Notes: a model not told the origin generated them from the letters alone. Positions 9,288-18,392 are shown, numbered from the stretch's first letter. The stretch: 64,000 bases of DNA from Croceicoccus sp. Ery15 (GCF_020985305.1 NZ_CP087588.1:1550001-1614000), one strand, 5' to 3'. Translations and numbers: made by a program.

Positions 9288-10337
9288 ATGGGATTAGCGC
9301 CCTATCGCGATACGCGCTATCGGATCGGTCCCGCCATTGATATCGGGTGCCGATTGTTCAGAATTCTCCGCAAGATCGACCGTTTCAGCATCGCCATTCT
9401 GGTCAGCGTGATCGTCGCCAGCCTGCTTCCGGTATCGGGCATGGCGGCGGTCTGGCTGGGCTGGATCGTCAAGGCGGCGATTGCGCTGCTGTTCTTTCTG
9501 CACGGGGCAAAGCTGTCGCGCGCGGCCATCCTGTCGGGGCTGACCAGCTGGAAGCTGCATATCACCGTGTTTCTGGCGACCTTTGCGCTGTTTCCGCTGC
9601 TGGGTCTGGGCGCGTCGGCATTGGCGGCGCTGTTCCTGCCGGGCATATTGGCGACGGGATTCCTGTTCCTCACGCTGCTGCCGTCGACGGTGCAATCCTC
9701 CATCGCCTTTACCTCCATCGCGCGGGGCAATGTTCCGGCGGCAGTCTGCGCGGCGTCGTTTTCGAACTTTGCGGGCATTTTCATCACCCCGCTGCTGACC
9801 GCCCTGCTGATCGGGGCGCGAGGCGCGTCGGGCGATACGCTCGCCTCGATAGAGGCGATCGTGGTGCAATTGCTGCTGCCCTTTCTGGCGGGCCATCTCT
9901 CTCGCCCCATCACGGCGGGCTTCATCGACCGGCACAAGGCGCTGGTCGGCTTTACCGATCGCGGGTCGATCCTGCTGGTGGTCTATGCCGCGTTCAGCGC
10001 GGCGGTGGTCGACGGTTTGTGGCGCCAGATCGATCCATGGCAACTGGCCGCGATCATTGCGCTATGCTGCGTGCTGCTGGCGCTGGTGCTGGGCATCGTC
10101 GCCTTTACCGCGCACAAGGCGGGGTTCGACAGGGCCGACCGCGCCACGATCCTGTTCTGCGGTTCGAAAAAGAGCCTGGCCTCGGGCGTGCCCATGGCGG
10201 GCGTGCTGTTTCCGGCGGCGCTGGTCGGGCCGGTCATCCTGCCGCTGATGATCTTTCACCAGCTGCAATTGCTGGCCTGCGCCGCGATTGCCCAACATCT
10301 TTCAACCAGGCATGTTTCGACTCATTCCGACGACTGA
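9288..10337 (+). CDS. bile acid:sodium symporter-family transporter (YfeH type)
   Basis: A 349-residue integral membrane protein with about nine or ten hydrophobic segments. It contains FLFLTLLPSTVQSSIAFTSIARGN and FCGSKKSLASGVPMA, both typical of the SBF-like/YfeH branch of the bile acid:sodium symporter family. The substrate of this branch is not established. The N-terminal 28 residues before RKIDRFSIAIL are atypical, so the real start may be a few codons downstream, for example the TTG before FRILRKIDRF. It is divergent from the flavoprotein gene and converges with the phosphatase gene. Confidence 0.85.
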   Translation: MGLAPYRDTRYRIGPAIDIGCRLFRILRKIDRFSIAILVSVIVASLLPVSGMAAVWLGWIVKAAIALLFFLHGAKLSRAAILSGLTSWKLHITVFLATFALFPLLGLGASALAALFLPGILATGFLFLTLLPSTVQSSIAFTSIARGNVPAAVCAASFSNFAGIFITPLLTALLIGARGASGDTLASIEAIVVQLLLPFLAGHLSRPITAGFIDRHKALVGFTDRGSILLVVYAAFSAAVVDGLWRQIDPWQLAAIIALCCVLLALVLGIVAFTAHKAGFDRADRATILFCGSKKSLASGVPMAGVLFPAALVGPVILPLMIFHQLQLLACAAIAQHLSTRHVSTHSDD

Positions 10338-10342
10338 TCGGG

Positions 10343-10372
10343 CGGCTGGCAGGGCATCCACCCCACCAGCCG
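10343..10372. repeat. inverted repeat between convergent genes
   Basis: CGGCTGG (10343-10349) and CCAGCCG (10366-10372) form a 7-bp stem with a 16-nt loop between the convergent transporter and phosphatase genes. Neither side is followed by a T run, so it is a terminator-like hairpin only by position. Confidence 0.35.
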
Positions 10373-10381
10373 ACCTGTCAA

Positions 10382-11293
10382 TCAGACCGTCTCGGTCATA
10401 TTGGCGCGGATCTTCGCCTTCATTTCGGGCGTGACGCCCAGTTCCTGTTCGATGAACGCATCGACCGATCCGTATTTCTCTTCCAAAGCGGCCAGCGCGC
10501 TTTTGATATAGGCCGGGTCCGACGCCACCAGCGGTGCGACCAGTTCCCACGGCATTTGCGCCAGCGCGGCATAGGCAGGGTTCTTCGCCGCCGTTTCCTG
10601 CATTTGCGCGCGGTAATCGACGATATCGTCCGACATCGCATAATCGGCCACCACCGTTTCGCGCGGAACACCCAGCAGGGTCAGCAGCAACGCCGCCCCC
10701 GTGCCCGCACGATCCTTGCCCGCGGTGCAATTGAACGTCAGCGGGGTGGCGCCTTCGGCCAGAAAGCGGAACATCGCGCGATAGCTGTCGGCATTGGCCT
10801 CGGGCAGGTCGCGGTACATGGCGATCATGGTCGCGCGGGTCTTCTCGGGGCTCGCGTCCTCTCCGCCCAGAACCGCCGAAAGATCGCCGCTGGCGCTTTC
10901 GCTGGAATAGTTGCGGGTCCAGTATTCGACATCCGAATTGGCCTCGACAAAGCGGTTCGGCTCGGCCTCGCGCTCGTCATTGGCGCGGAAATCGCAGAAG
11001 GTGCGGATACCGCGCCGCTTCAGCTCGGCCACATCGGCATCGGTCAACCCTGCGGGAGAGCCGGAGCGATAGACCGTTTCCCATTTGGTGATCCGCCCGT
11101 CGTCGGTGCGATAGCCGCCCAGATCGCGGAAATTGACCCCGCCTTCCAGATCGAGCACGCGGCGCGCATCGGCCAGCGCAATCTCGTTCGCGGCAACGGG
11201 CGAGAGGGTTTCGGCGGTCGCTTCGGGGGTTGCCGCCTGCTCGCAAGCGGGCAGCAGGAACAGGGCTGCCAGCGGCAGTGCAATCTTACGCAT
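10382..11293 (-). CDS. tyrosine-protein phosphatase lipoprotein (Y_phosphatase3-like)
   Basis: A 303-residue protein whose N-terminus (MRKIALPLAALFLLPACE) is a lipoprotein signal with lipobox LPAC, Cys17 being the lipidation site. The mature part has NFRDLGGY and the phosphatase P-loop CTAGKDRAG (CX5R), typical of the bacterial MptpB/Y_phosphatase3 group acting on phosphotyrosine, phosphoinositides or other phosphoesters. It is the last gene of a minus-strand unit with a TonB-dependent receptor and a SurE-type nucleotidase, 13 nt after the latter. An exported location and this context suggest substrate dephosphorylation rather than signalling, but that is inference. Confidence 0.85.
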   Translation of the reverse strand: MRKIALPLAALFLLPACEQAATPEATAETLSPVAANEIALADARRVLDLEGGVNFRDLGGYRTDDGRITKWETVYRSGSPAGLTDADVAELKRRGIRTFCDFRANDEREAEPNRFVEANSDVEYWTRNYSSESASGDLSAVLGGEDASPEKTRATMIAMYRDLPEANADSYRAMFRFLAEGATPLTFNCTAGKDRAGTGAALLLTLLGVPRETVVADYAMSDDIVDYRAQMQETAAKNPAYAALAQMPWELVAPLVASDPAYIKSALAALEEKYGSVDAFIEQELGVTPEMKAKIRANMTETV

Positions 11294-11306
11294 CGAACAG
11301 TTTCCC

Positions 11307-12305
11307 TTATTCGGCGGGCGCGGTCAGGAAACCGGCCAGTTTTTCGGCAATCAGCGCTTCGTCCGCCGCACCGGCAGCATAGCCCGCCTGCATCGGGCTG
11401 ACGGCGATGGCGCTGCGATAGACGATGGATTCGTCCGAAGCCTGCTCCTGGGTCGACTTGGCCGTGTTCATGCCAAAGGACAGACCCGGCAGGGCGGGAA
11501 TTTCCATGCCGCGCTCTGCCGCCATCGCCTTCATCACCGGCGTGGCGCTGGCGGCCATGTCGTCGCTAAAGCTCATGGCATAGGCGTTATAGGTGCCGAT
11601 GCGGGAAAGCCGCCATTCCGCCCCGTCCAGCCTGTCGGGGAAATTGACGTTCAGCGCGATTCCCGCGGGCAGCATCGGGCCATCGCCCGCACGTTCTGCC
11701 AGTGCCTCGACCAGATCTGCCGACAATGCGGCGACGGTGGCGGAATCGGGATGGTCCAGCCCTTCCTCGTCCACGGTGCGCGCACCCGCGCTCAGCGCGA
11801 TGGCTGGATGGCCCAGCACGGCGGCATATTGCGCATTGCTGACCGTCCCCGAACTCAGCACGATCGCGCCCACGTTCTGCCCTTCGTTCGGGCCCGACAG
11901 CACCAGATCGGGCGCCCTGCCCCAACGCTTCTGGCCCAGCACGTCGACGCCGTACAGCATCGACATCACCGGCGTACCGTCGACGTAAAAGAAGTCGCCC
12001 CCGGGCAACCCCTCGCGCGTCATCGGACCGGCAGCGGGCGCGCCTGCTTCGGCCGCATCGGCAAGGCAGTTCTGCTTCAGCGGGGTCAGCGGACGTCCGA
12101 CCAGAATGGCCGCGCCCATGCCGCTCTGGTTCTGGCAGGGAACGGACACGATCACGTCATGCCCGTCCTCTTTCAGCGCCTTGTACAGGGCCAGCACATT
12201 GCTGGTCAGCCCGTCGTCGTTCGACAGGACGATATTCCTGGCCGATGCCGCCCCCGCCTGCACGAACAGGCCAAGGGTAGCGATTGCGATTGCGGTCTTG
12301 CGCAT
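11307..12305 (-). CDS. exported SurE-like 5'/3'-nucleotidase
   Basis: A 332-residue SurE-fold metal-dependent phosphatase. The SurE motif NIVLSNDDGLTSN follows immediately after a cleavable signal peptide (MRKTAIAIATLGLFVQAGAASA), so the enzyme should work in the periplasm, unlike classical cytoplasmic SurE. LVLSGPNEGQNVG matches the second SurE metal/phosphate motif. The ATG at 12305 has GAGG 5 nt upstream; a GTG two codons earlier is also in frame. It begins 7 nt after the TonB receptor stop and precedes a phosphatase lipoprotein, suggesting uptake coupled to dephosphorylation of a nucleotide or organophosphate. Confidence 0.88.
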   Translation of the reverse strand: MRKTAIAIATLGLFVQAGAASARNIVLSNDDGLTSNVLALYKALKEDGHDVIVSVPCQNQSGMGAAILVGRPLTPLKQNCLADAAEAGAPAAGPMTREGLPGGDFFYVDGTPVMSMLYGVDVLGQKRWGRAPDLVLSGPNEGQNVGAIVLSSGTVSNAQYAAVLGHPAIALSAGARTVDEEGLDHPDSATVAALSADLVEALAERAGDGPMLPAGIALNVNFPDRLDGAEWRLSRIGTYNAYAMSFSDDMAASATPVMKAMAAERGMEIPALPGLSFGMNTAKSTQEQASDESIVYRSAIAVSPMQAGYAAGAADEALIAEKLAGFLTAPAE

Positions 12306-12312
12306 GGTCACC

Positions 12313-14871
12313 TCAAAAGCTGAAACGGATGCCGAACATGTAACGCGAACCGATCTGTTCGACTTCGGTGGGATGAGCCATCGTATCGGAATAGGCGATG
12401 TATTTCTCGTCAGTCAGATTGGCCAGATCGGCGTAAAGCGTGAACGCATCGGTCACCGCATAGCGCAGCGACACGTCGAGGTTTTCGTAACCCTTGCGGT
12501 TCTCGCCCGCGCCCATGCCGCCCAGCGTATCGGTCCAGTCCGAACGCCATTGATAGCTGACGCGCGCCGAAATGCCGTATTTCTCGTAAAACAGCGAGGC
12601 ATTGGCGATGGTGTCCGACATGCCCTGAAACGGCAGCCCGCTTTCGGTGGGCGTATCGAAATCACCGTCGAGCAGCGTCAGATTCCCCTGAAAACCCAAT
12701 CCGTCCAGCGGTCCGGGCAGGAAATCGAACTGCTTCAGCGCGTTGAATTCCAAGCCATACAGCGTCCCGCTTTCCCCGTTATAGGTGCCGCCAAGGAGAT
12801 AGCCGGTGCGGTCGAACCCGTCGCTGTCATAGAAATCCGACGTGACGAATTCGGCCGAGCTGTAGAACACATTGTCGACCCAGCGATAGAAACCGGCGAC
12901 CGACAGCAGGCCGTTGCCCGGCAGGTAATATTCGACGCTGGCATCCGCGCCCCAGGTATATTCTGGCTTCAACGCCGGATTGCCGCCCGAAATCGTACCC
13001 GGCGTCGCCGTATCGTTGATGCTGGCCCCTACGCGGATCGCGCCATAGGCCGGGCGCGAGACGCCGCGCTGACCCGCCAGACGCAGGACCACATCGTCGC
13101 TCGCCTCGAACTTCAGGTTCAGGCTGGGGAAGAAATCGGTCTTGTCGAAATCATAGGTCTGGGGCGTGAAGACCGTCGACCCGTCGGTGGCGACCGACTG
13201 AAGCTGGCCGGTGTTCTCCATCGAATATTTCTCGATCCTCAGGCCGCCGATCACAGTCAGCGGGCCGCTGGCATATTGCGCCATGCCGTACCCCGCCAGC
13301 GTGCGTTCCTTTTGCCCGTAAAGCGTGGTGGGCGCGATGGCGCTGGACGGATCCCACAGCCCCGCGGCGGCCAGCCCGTCGAGCAGGTCCATCGCATCGC
13401 CCGTCATCGCCTTGTTATCGGCATAGTTCAGCGCAAGGCCGGAGGGGAAATTCGTCTCCCACGGGCGGTCGGTGATATAGGAATTGATGTCGAACGGCTG
13501 CCCGATCGCCATGCCATAGGCAAGCGGCACATAGCTCGACTGCGACATGGTGTTGCCCTGAATATCGCGGTCGGCGAACAGCATGCCCGCAAAGAGGGTC
13601 AGATCGCCCGCTTCCTTGGAAATATCGCCCTTCAGCGTATAGCTGTCGGATGTTGTTTCCTGAATCAGCGGCAGCAGGATCGCACTGGTCGTCGACAGGC
13701 CGGCCTGTTCGAAAGTGCCGCTTTCCACGGTGAAGATCGGGAATTCGGGGTTGGAATAATCGACCGTCATCTCGGGCAGGGCCGAAGCGCTCGACATGAT
13801 CAGCGGCAGGTCGGTGGTGTTTTCGGTGCGCGTATAGTTGAGCTTGAACGAAGCGGTGAACCCGTCGAGATCGTCGTAATCTCCGCCGATCGTGCCGATG
13901 TAGTTGCGGTTGCGGTATTCGCCATAGTTGAAACTGCCGCGCATGCTGACGACATCGTTGCCGCTGACGCCAAAGTCATACTGGTTGCGCTGTTCGTCAT
14001 CGCTGAATTCGGAATAGATGAATTTGGCGAACACGCGCTGGCCTGCATCGGGGCTCCATTCCAGCCCGCCGAACAGGCCGTTGTTCCAGCGTTCCAGCTT
14101 GTAATTGCGGACGGAGAAGCTGGTCGGGTCCATCGTCTCGCTGTCATACGATGCCTCGCGATTGTCGGTCACCTGCTTGCGGCGGTAATGCGATCCGCCG
14201 ACCACCACGCCAAAGCTTTCGTTCGACCATGACGCGCGCAGCGAACCCTGACGCTGTTCGCCGTCGCCCAGATCCATGAAGCCGTAACCGACATCGCCGT
14301 CGACGTGGAAGCCCGTGCGGTCCAGCGGGGAATAGGTTTTGAGGTTGATGGTCGCGACGACCGAATCGGCCTGCAGGTCCGACGTCAGCGACTTGTTGAT
14401 CGCCATTTCCGACAGCATCACGGCGGGGATTGCGTCAAAGCGGAAGGCGCGGCTTTCGCCCCCTTCGTCCACGCCGATCATCGGCACCCCATCGATGCTG
14501 ACCGAAGTCCAGCGGTTGGGCGCGCCGCGCACCTGGATATAGCGCTCCTGCCCCTGATCGCGCTGCACCGCGACCGCAGGCAGGCGCGCCAACGCGGCGG
14601 CGGCGTTCTGATCGGGGAAGCGGGCGGCGGCGTCGGCGGAGGCGATATCGGTCACGTTCACCGCCTTGCGCTTGGCCTCGATCGAATCTTCCTGCGCCTG
14701 AACGATCGAACCGCTGACGACGATATCCGCACCGGCATATTCGATTTCGCTGACCGTTTCGGCAGCGATTGTTTCGGCTTCCTCTGCCGATGCCTGGCCG
14801 GCGGCGAAGAACGAGACGACAGCAGCGCTGTACAGCAGACGACGGCGCGTGGACGGAACGGTAAGACGCAT
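12313..14871 (-). CDS. TonB-dependent receptor
   Basis: An 852-residue outer-membrane active transporter. The signal peptide (RRRLLYSAAVVSFFAAGQASA) is followed by a TonB-box-like stretch ADIVVSGSI, and a plug domain with FPDQNAAAALARLPAVAVQRDQG and RYIQVRGAPNRWTSVSIDGVPM. A beta-barrel ends in ...YMFGIRFSF with terminal Phe. It resembles the Caulobacter/sphingomonad group that imports carbohydrates and other nutrients rather than classic siderophores. The ATG at 14871 was chosen over 14892 because it begins the signal peptide. It heads a unit with SurE and a phosphatase, so the ligand may be phosphorylated (inference). Confidence 0.92.
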   Translation of the reverse strand: MRLTVPSTRRRLLYSAAVVSFFAAGQASAEEAETIAAETVSEIEYAGADIVVSGSIVQAQEDSIEAKRKAVNVTDIASADAAARFPDQNAAAALARLPAVAVQRDQGQERYIQVRGAPNRWTSVSIDGVPMIGVDEGGESRAFRFDAIPAVMLSEMAINKSLTSDLQADSVVATINLKTYSPLDRTGFHVDGDVGYGFMDLGDGEQRQGSLRASWSNESFGVVVGGSHYRRKQVTDNREASYDSETMDPTSFSVRNYKLERWNNGLFGGLEWSPDAGQRVFAKFIYSEFSDDEQRNQYDFGVSGNDVVSMRGSFNYGEYRNRNYIGTIGGDYDDLDGFTASFKLNYTRTENTTDLPLIMSSASALPEMTVDYSNPEFPIFTVESGTFEQAGLSTTSAILLPLIQETTSDSYTLKGDISKEAGDLTLFAGMLFADRDIQGNTMSQSSYVPLAYGMAIGQPFDINSYITDRPWETNFPSGLALNYADNKAMTGDAMDLLDGLAAAGLWDPSSAIAPTTLYGQKERTLAGYGMAQYASGPLTVIGGLRIEKYSMENTGQLQSVATDGSTVFTPQTYDFDKTDFFPSLNLKFEASDDVVLRLAGQRGVSRPAYGAIRVGASINDTATPGTISGGNPALKPEYTWGADASVEYYLPGNGLLSVAGFYRWVDNVFYSSAEFVTSDFYDSDGFDRTGYLLGGTYNGESGTLYGLEFNALKQFDFLPGPLDGLGFQGNLTLLDGDFDTPTESGLPFQGMSDTIANASLFYEKYGISARVSYQWRSDWTDTLGGMGAGENRKGYENLDVSLRYAVTDAFTLYADLANLTDEKYIAYSDTMAHPTEVEQIGSRYMFGIRFSF

Positions 14872-14959
14872 GACCCAAAGACCCCTAAGCATTGATTTCG
14901 GGGCGGCGGCTAGAACGTCTGTATGTAACTTTTGTGACGCAAAGACCCTATATTGATAA

Positions 14960-14988
14960 GCGACTGTATAGAGAGGTTGATTAGTCGC
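14960..14988. promoter_or_regulatory. candidate operator (inverted repeat) in the TonB receptor/TetR divergent region
   Basis: GCGACT (14960-14965) and AGTCGC (14983-14988) form an inverted repeat with 17 nt between the arms, in the 161-bp region between the divergent TonB receptor and tandem-TetR genes. TetR-family regulators usually control a divergent neighbour through such repeats. The arms are only 6 bp, so this is suggestive only. Confidence 0.35.
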
Positions 14989-15032
14989 GAATTGGGCGGC
15001 ACAATTGCCATAAGAGACAAGCAGACATCAAA

Positions 15033-16247
15033 ATGAAGTCAGAAAAAATACACAATTCTGTCACTTTTGAGACTTTCGACCGTCTTCTGGCCGCGACACT
15101 GGCCAGCTGGAGCGATTCTTCGAGTGCGAATGTCTCGGTCCGCACGATTGCGGCCCGCGCCGGTTGCGCGGCATCCGCGATCGATTATCACTTCGGAAAT
15201 CTGGAACACTTGTATGCGGCGGCGCAGCAAGAGGCGTTGCAGCAGGCCGAAGCATGGGTGAAAGACCGGCTGGACGGGCTGGAGTGGGTCCGCGAAAGGC
15301 CGCTCGACACGTCTGCCCGCGCCGCGCTCGTGGCCGGTCTGATCGACGACTGGTGCGAAGGGCAGCGGCCGCTCGCCATGGCCATGCGCGAGGCGTGCAG
15401 CGCTGCTCCGAACGGCGGCAACGGGCAGGCGCATGGCGCATGGATGGCGCTATGGCGTCGCTTCTGGACGCAATTTGCCGCCATTACCGGCATGGAGGCG
15501 CACGCCGCGATGCTGGCGCTCTATTTCGATGGAGAGGTTTCGCAGCATGTCCTGCGCTGGAACCGCCCGCTCGACCGCGCCCTGACCGGAGAGACGGCGC
15601 AGGTCCTGTTCGCCTTTGTCGAGAACCATCCCCTGCCCCGCCCGCAGATCCGGCAAGCCTTCCGCGATATGGCAGCACGCGAATTCGGAGTGGCGGAGGA
15701 CGGGGCCGAGCCCGACCCGCTCGATCAGGCGGCTGCGCGCATCCTGCTGCAATCGGGCTTTGCCGCCCTCACCTTCCGCAATGTCGCGCGCGAAGCGGGC
15801 ACGACGCTGGGCAGCACGTCCTATCACTTTGGGTCGAAATCCAGCCTGATCCGGCGCGCCTTCGAAATGCTTTATCGCAGCAATGCAGGCACGGCGGAAC
15901 GGTTGACGGGCCTTGCCGGCAATCTACGCCACGCCATCGTGCAGGTACTGGTGAACGAGCGGCAACCGATCCTGCGCGCCTATGACGAGCTGATCCTGCA
16001 TATTTCGCGCGATCCGGAATTCATCGATCTGCGCGGCGCGATCCGGGGTTATCATGATCCGGCAGCGGGGTGGAGCGTTGCCAGCATGATCGGATCGGAC
16101 GAACCCGTCAGCCCCGCCCTGGCGGCGGCCTATTCGTCGATCTGTCGCGGGATCGATCATCTGGCGCTGGCCGTGCCTGCAGGTGAAGCGCTGCAAGCCG
16201 GTATCGCCGCGCTTGCCCCGTTCGACCGCGCTTCGGGCGCGGAATAG
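15033..16247 (+). CDS. tandem TetR-type regulator with two DNA-binding domains
   Basis: A 404-residue protein with two TetR_N-like helix-turn-helix segments in one chain. The first is at about residues 16-60 (VRTIAARAGCAASAIDYHFGN), the second at about 232-278 (FRNVAREAGTTLGSTSYHFGS). Each ends in the YHFG signature and is followed by a helical region, the first of about 150 residues. Typical TetR regulators are about 200 residues, so this looks like an internal duplication/fusion. It is divergent from the TonB receptor gene, its likely target, and it may act as a pseudo-dimer within one polypeptide (inference). Confidence 0.88.
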   Translation: MKSEKIHNSVTFETFDRLLAATLASWSDSSSANVSVRTIAARAGCAASAIDYHFGNLEHLYAAAQQEALQQAEAWVKDRLDGLEWVRERPLDTSARAALVAGLIDDWCEGQRPLAMAMREACSAAPNGGNGQAHGAWMALWRRFWTQFAAITGMEAHAAMLALYFDGEVSQHVLRWNRPLDRALTGETAQVLFAFVENHPLPRPQIRQAFRDMAAREFGVAEDGAEPDPLDQAAARILLQSGFAALTFRNVAREAGTTLGSTSYHFGSKSSLIRRAFEMLYRSNAGTAERLTGLAGNLRHAIVQVLVNERQPILRAYDELILHISRDPEFIDLRGAIRGYHDPAAGWSVASMIGSDEPVSPALAAAYSSICRGIDHLALAVPAGEALQAGIAALAPFDRASGAE

Positions 16248-16259
16248 GGGCCCTATTCC
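16241..16259. repeat. palindrome spanning two convergent stop codons
   Basis: GGAATAGGG-G-CCCTATTCC is a 9-bp perfect inverted repeat with a one-base centre. It contains the TAG of the TetR-type gene on the plus strand and the TAG of the EEP-family gene on the minus strand. No T run follows on either strand. Confidence 0.6.
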
Positions 16260-17404
16260 TCGCGGGCGGCGATGCGGCTTTCGATCAGGCTGCCGTCGCT
16301 CTGCGTCAGACGGTATTCGATGGTATAGCCGAAGTGGTCGGACAACGGCTTGCCCCGCGTTTCGCTGCCAAAGGGGATGCTGGCTGCCACGGGGGCCAGC
16401 GTCCTGCCGCTGCCGGGCAGCACATATTGCATGTCGCGCGCGCGTTCGACCACCCATTGCGCATCGCTGGACCGTGCAAGATGCGTGTCCGCAGCCTCGA
16501 CAAAATGGCGCAGGGGTTCGGCGGGCGCATTCCCGCCGTTCAGCCCCAGCAGCGCGGGCGGCAGGATGGCCAGCCGTTCGGCGCGGTCACCCAGATTGAA
16601 ATCGCCTGCCAGTACCAGCGGCACCGAATGATCGCGCTTGTCCGCCAGAAATTCGACCAGAAACTCCACCTGCTCGCGATAGGCGCGTTCGGTTTCCTTT
16701 TCCGATGCCCATGACGCGCCCTTGCTGTTCAGATGGGTGGTCGCCACTTCGATCCGGCCCTTGCCCGGCAGGGCCAGCGTGACCAGCACCACGCCCTTGG
16801 CGGCATAGCAATCGATCCCCGCACAGGCGCTTTCGGGAAAGCTGGCGCGGTTGACGTCGAGGATGGGGTAATCGCTGAGCACCACCAGCCCGCTATCCAG
16901 TTGCGGCGCGTTTGCGCGCCGACGAAATGGGGAGCGTCTGGATACGGGCGAGGTCGTGCGCGACAAGGTCTCTCCGCCGATCTGAAAGCGGTAACCGGCA
17001 CGGTCGCCGATCTCTTTCGCCTCTGACCGGAAAGCTTCCTGCAAAACGACCACGGCAGGCTGCACTCCGCCCTTGCGCATCCATGCCAGCCGGTCCGCGA
17101 TCCGTTCCAGCGCGGCGGCGCGGCCGGTGGCGATCGGCCATGGCAGGCCCTTTACATTATAGGTCATCACCGAAAAGTCGGCGGGCGGCAGATTGGCCAG
17201 CGGCGGTTTAGGAAGGGCCACATCGATCTGCGGCAATCCGGTGGCCGGCAGATCGACGCGCTTGATAGGCGGAATATCGGGCTTGGGGATCGCCACTTCC
17301 AGCGTGGAAAGCGGCGCGGTCGGCTGCGCAATCGAAGCCCCTGCGAAGAGCAACGATCCGGCCAGGAATAAGGCCAATCGCGGTCGGCGAGCCAGTATGC
17401 GCAT
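16253..17404 (-). CDS. secreted endonuclease/exonuclease/phosphatase (EEP) family protein
   Basis: A 383-residue protein with an N-terminal signal peptide (LALFLAGSLLFAGASIAQ) and an EEP fold. The metal and catalytic motifs are in order: MTYNVKG, VVLQEAF (metal-binding Glu), VLAGDFNLGDRAE (Asp/Asn) and a terminal LSDHFGYTIEY (Ser-Asp-His). The family includes DNases, sphingomyelinases, inositol phosphatases and phosphodiesterases, and the substrate cannot be chosen from sequence. It is immediately convergent with the tandem-TetR gene, and with the exported nucleotidase and phosphatase nearby a phosphate-scavenging role is plausible. Confidence 0.87.
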   Translation of the reverse strand: MRILARRPRLALFLAGSLLFAGASIAQPTAPLSTLEVAIPKPDIPPIKRVDLPATGLPQIDVALPKPPLANLPPADFSVMTYNVKGLPWPIATGRAAALERIADRLAWMRKGGVQPAVVVLQEAFRSEAKEIGDRAGYRFQIGGETLSRTTSPVSRRSPFRRRANAPQLDSGLVVLSDYPILDVNRASFPESACAGIDCYAAKGVVLVTLALPGKGRIEVATTHLNSKGASWASEKETERAYREQVEFLVEFLADKRDHSVPLVLAGDFNLGDRAERLAILPPALLGLNGGNAPAEPLRHFVEAADTHLARSSDAQWVVERARDMQYVLPGSGRTLAPVAASIPFGSETRGKPLSDHFGYTIEYRLTQSDGSLIESRIAAREE

Positions 17405-17540
17405 CAGTCCCCTTCGATGCCCCCGTGTCGATAATGTCCCTGTTAAAGCATATGACAGCGAAAAGCTGCAAGTTGATGCGATTTTCGGGGCATTTTCGTG
17501 GCAAGCGCCGACTGGCGGTCAGAATTCCGCAACCGGACGC

Positions 17541-18356
17541 CTATTCGCCCGACGCCAGATCGGGCAGACGGCTGGCATGCACCGTCCGGGACTTGCGGTC
17601 GATCGACCAGATCAGGCCGGTGTCCACGGGATCGATATCGATCGCCTGCCCGTGCGAGATGATCGGGATCGTCGCCACATGGCGCAGCACACCGCCCGCG
17701 ACCGGCAGCGCAACGACATAAAGCTCGGGCCGGTCATGCCCGCTGAGGTACAGCAATCCGTCCTCGCTCCAGCTTGCGCCCGAAACGCTGCTGGGTGCCA
17801 GCCGTTCGAGCACGGCTTCGGGCAGGCCCCACATGCGGACGATGCGGAAATCATCGTCCATCTGCGCCAGAAAGCTGTCGCGATGGTCGCGGCCAACGGG
17901 CGTGCCGCGATTGTCGTAATTGGCGAAAGTCGCCCACCATTTGCCGTCATGCCGGTCAAGCGCGGTCAGAGATCCCGGCATTGCACCCAGCACGACCGAG
18001 CGCGTGTGATCCAGCGAAGCCAAATCATAGATCTCGACCGTCGATAGCTGCGGCACGGCCGGATAGTTGGACGAGGCGCAGACCAGCTCTGCCTTTACCA
18101 CCGTACAGCTGTTGAGATGGGGAAACAGCGCGGGATCGCCCGTCCATTCGCCGGTCACCCGCCGATCCGCGATGGCGATGCGGGTGATGGCGTTATTGTC
18201 GATGACATAGATCGAGGTTCCGTCGGATGCGACGCCCTGCCGCGCATGATCGGCGGCGATCACCTGTTCCGATACCGCCTCTTGCGCAGCAGCGGGAAAC
18301 ACGGCGAAAGCGGTGGCGGCAGCAGCAAGGGCAAGGGCCCCTTTGAGCAATGTCAT
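17541..18356 (-). CDS. exported protein with propeller-like repeats, unknown function
   Basis: A 271-residue protein with a clear signal peptide (MTLLKGALALAAAATAFAVFPAAAQ). The mature part has repeating short beta-rich blocks such as GVASDGTSIYVIDNNAITRI, GSLTALDRHDGKWWATF and GASWSEDGLLYLSGHDRPELYVV, resembling a small beta-propeller or quinoprotein-like fold. I recognise no named family. It is on the same strand as the EEP protein and the GT4 gene but separated by 136 nt and 36 nt respectively, so it may belong with either or neither. Confidence 0.75.
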   Translation of the reverse strand: MTLLKGALALAAAATAFAVFPAAAQEAVSEQVIAADHARQGVASDGTSIYVIDNNAITRIAIADRRVTGEWTGDPALFPHLNSCTVVKAELVCASSNYPAVPQLSTVEIYDLASLDHTRSVVLGAMPGSLTALDRHDGKWWATFANYDNRGTPVGRDHRDSFLAQMDDDFRIVRMWGLPEAVLERLAPSSVSGASWSEDGLLYLSGHDRPELYVVALPVAGGVLRHVATIPIISHGQAIDIDPVDTGLIWSIDRKSRTVHASRLPDLASGE

Positions 18357-18392
18357 GTCGGAAATCTCTCGATGTGTTGGCGTATGGCTATA

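Noticed and set aside
9347..11401. 684-codon plus-strand frame spanning the YfeH-type and phosphatase genes
   Set aside because: It crosses two genes on different strands and the gap between them; composition is shadow-like.
12106..14232. 708-codon frame on the plus strand across the TonB receptor
   Set aside because: Shadow of the minus-strand receptor, which has a signal peptide, plug and barrel end; the plus product has no recognisable feature.
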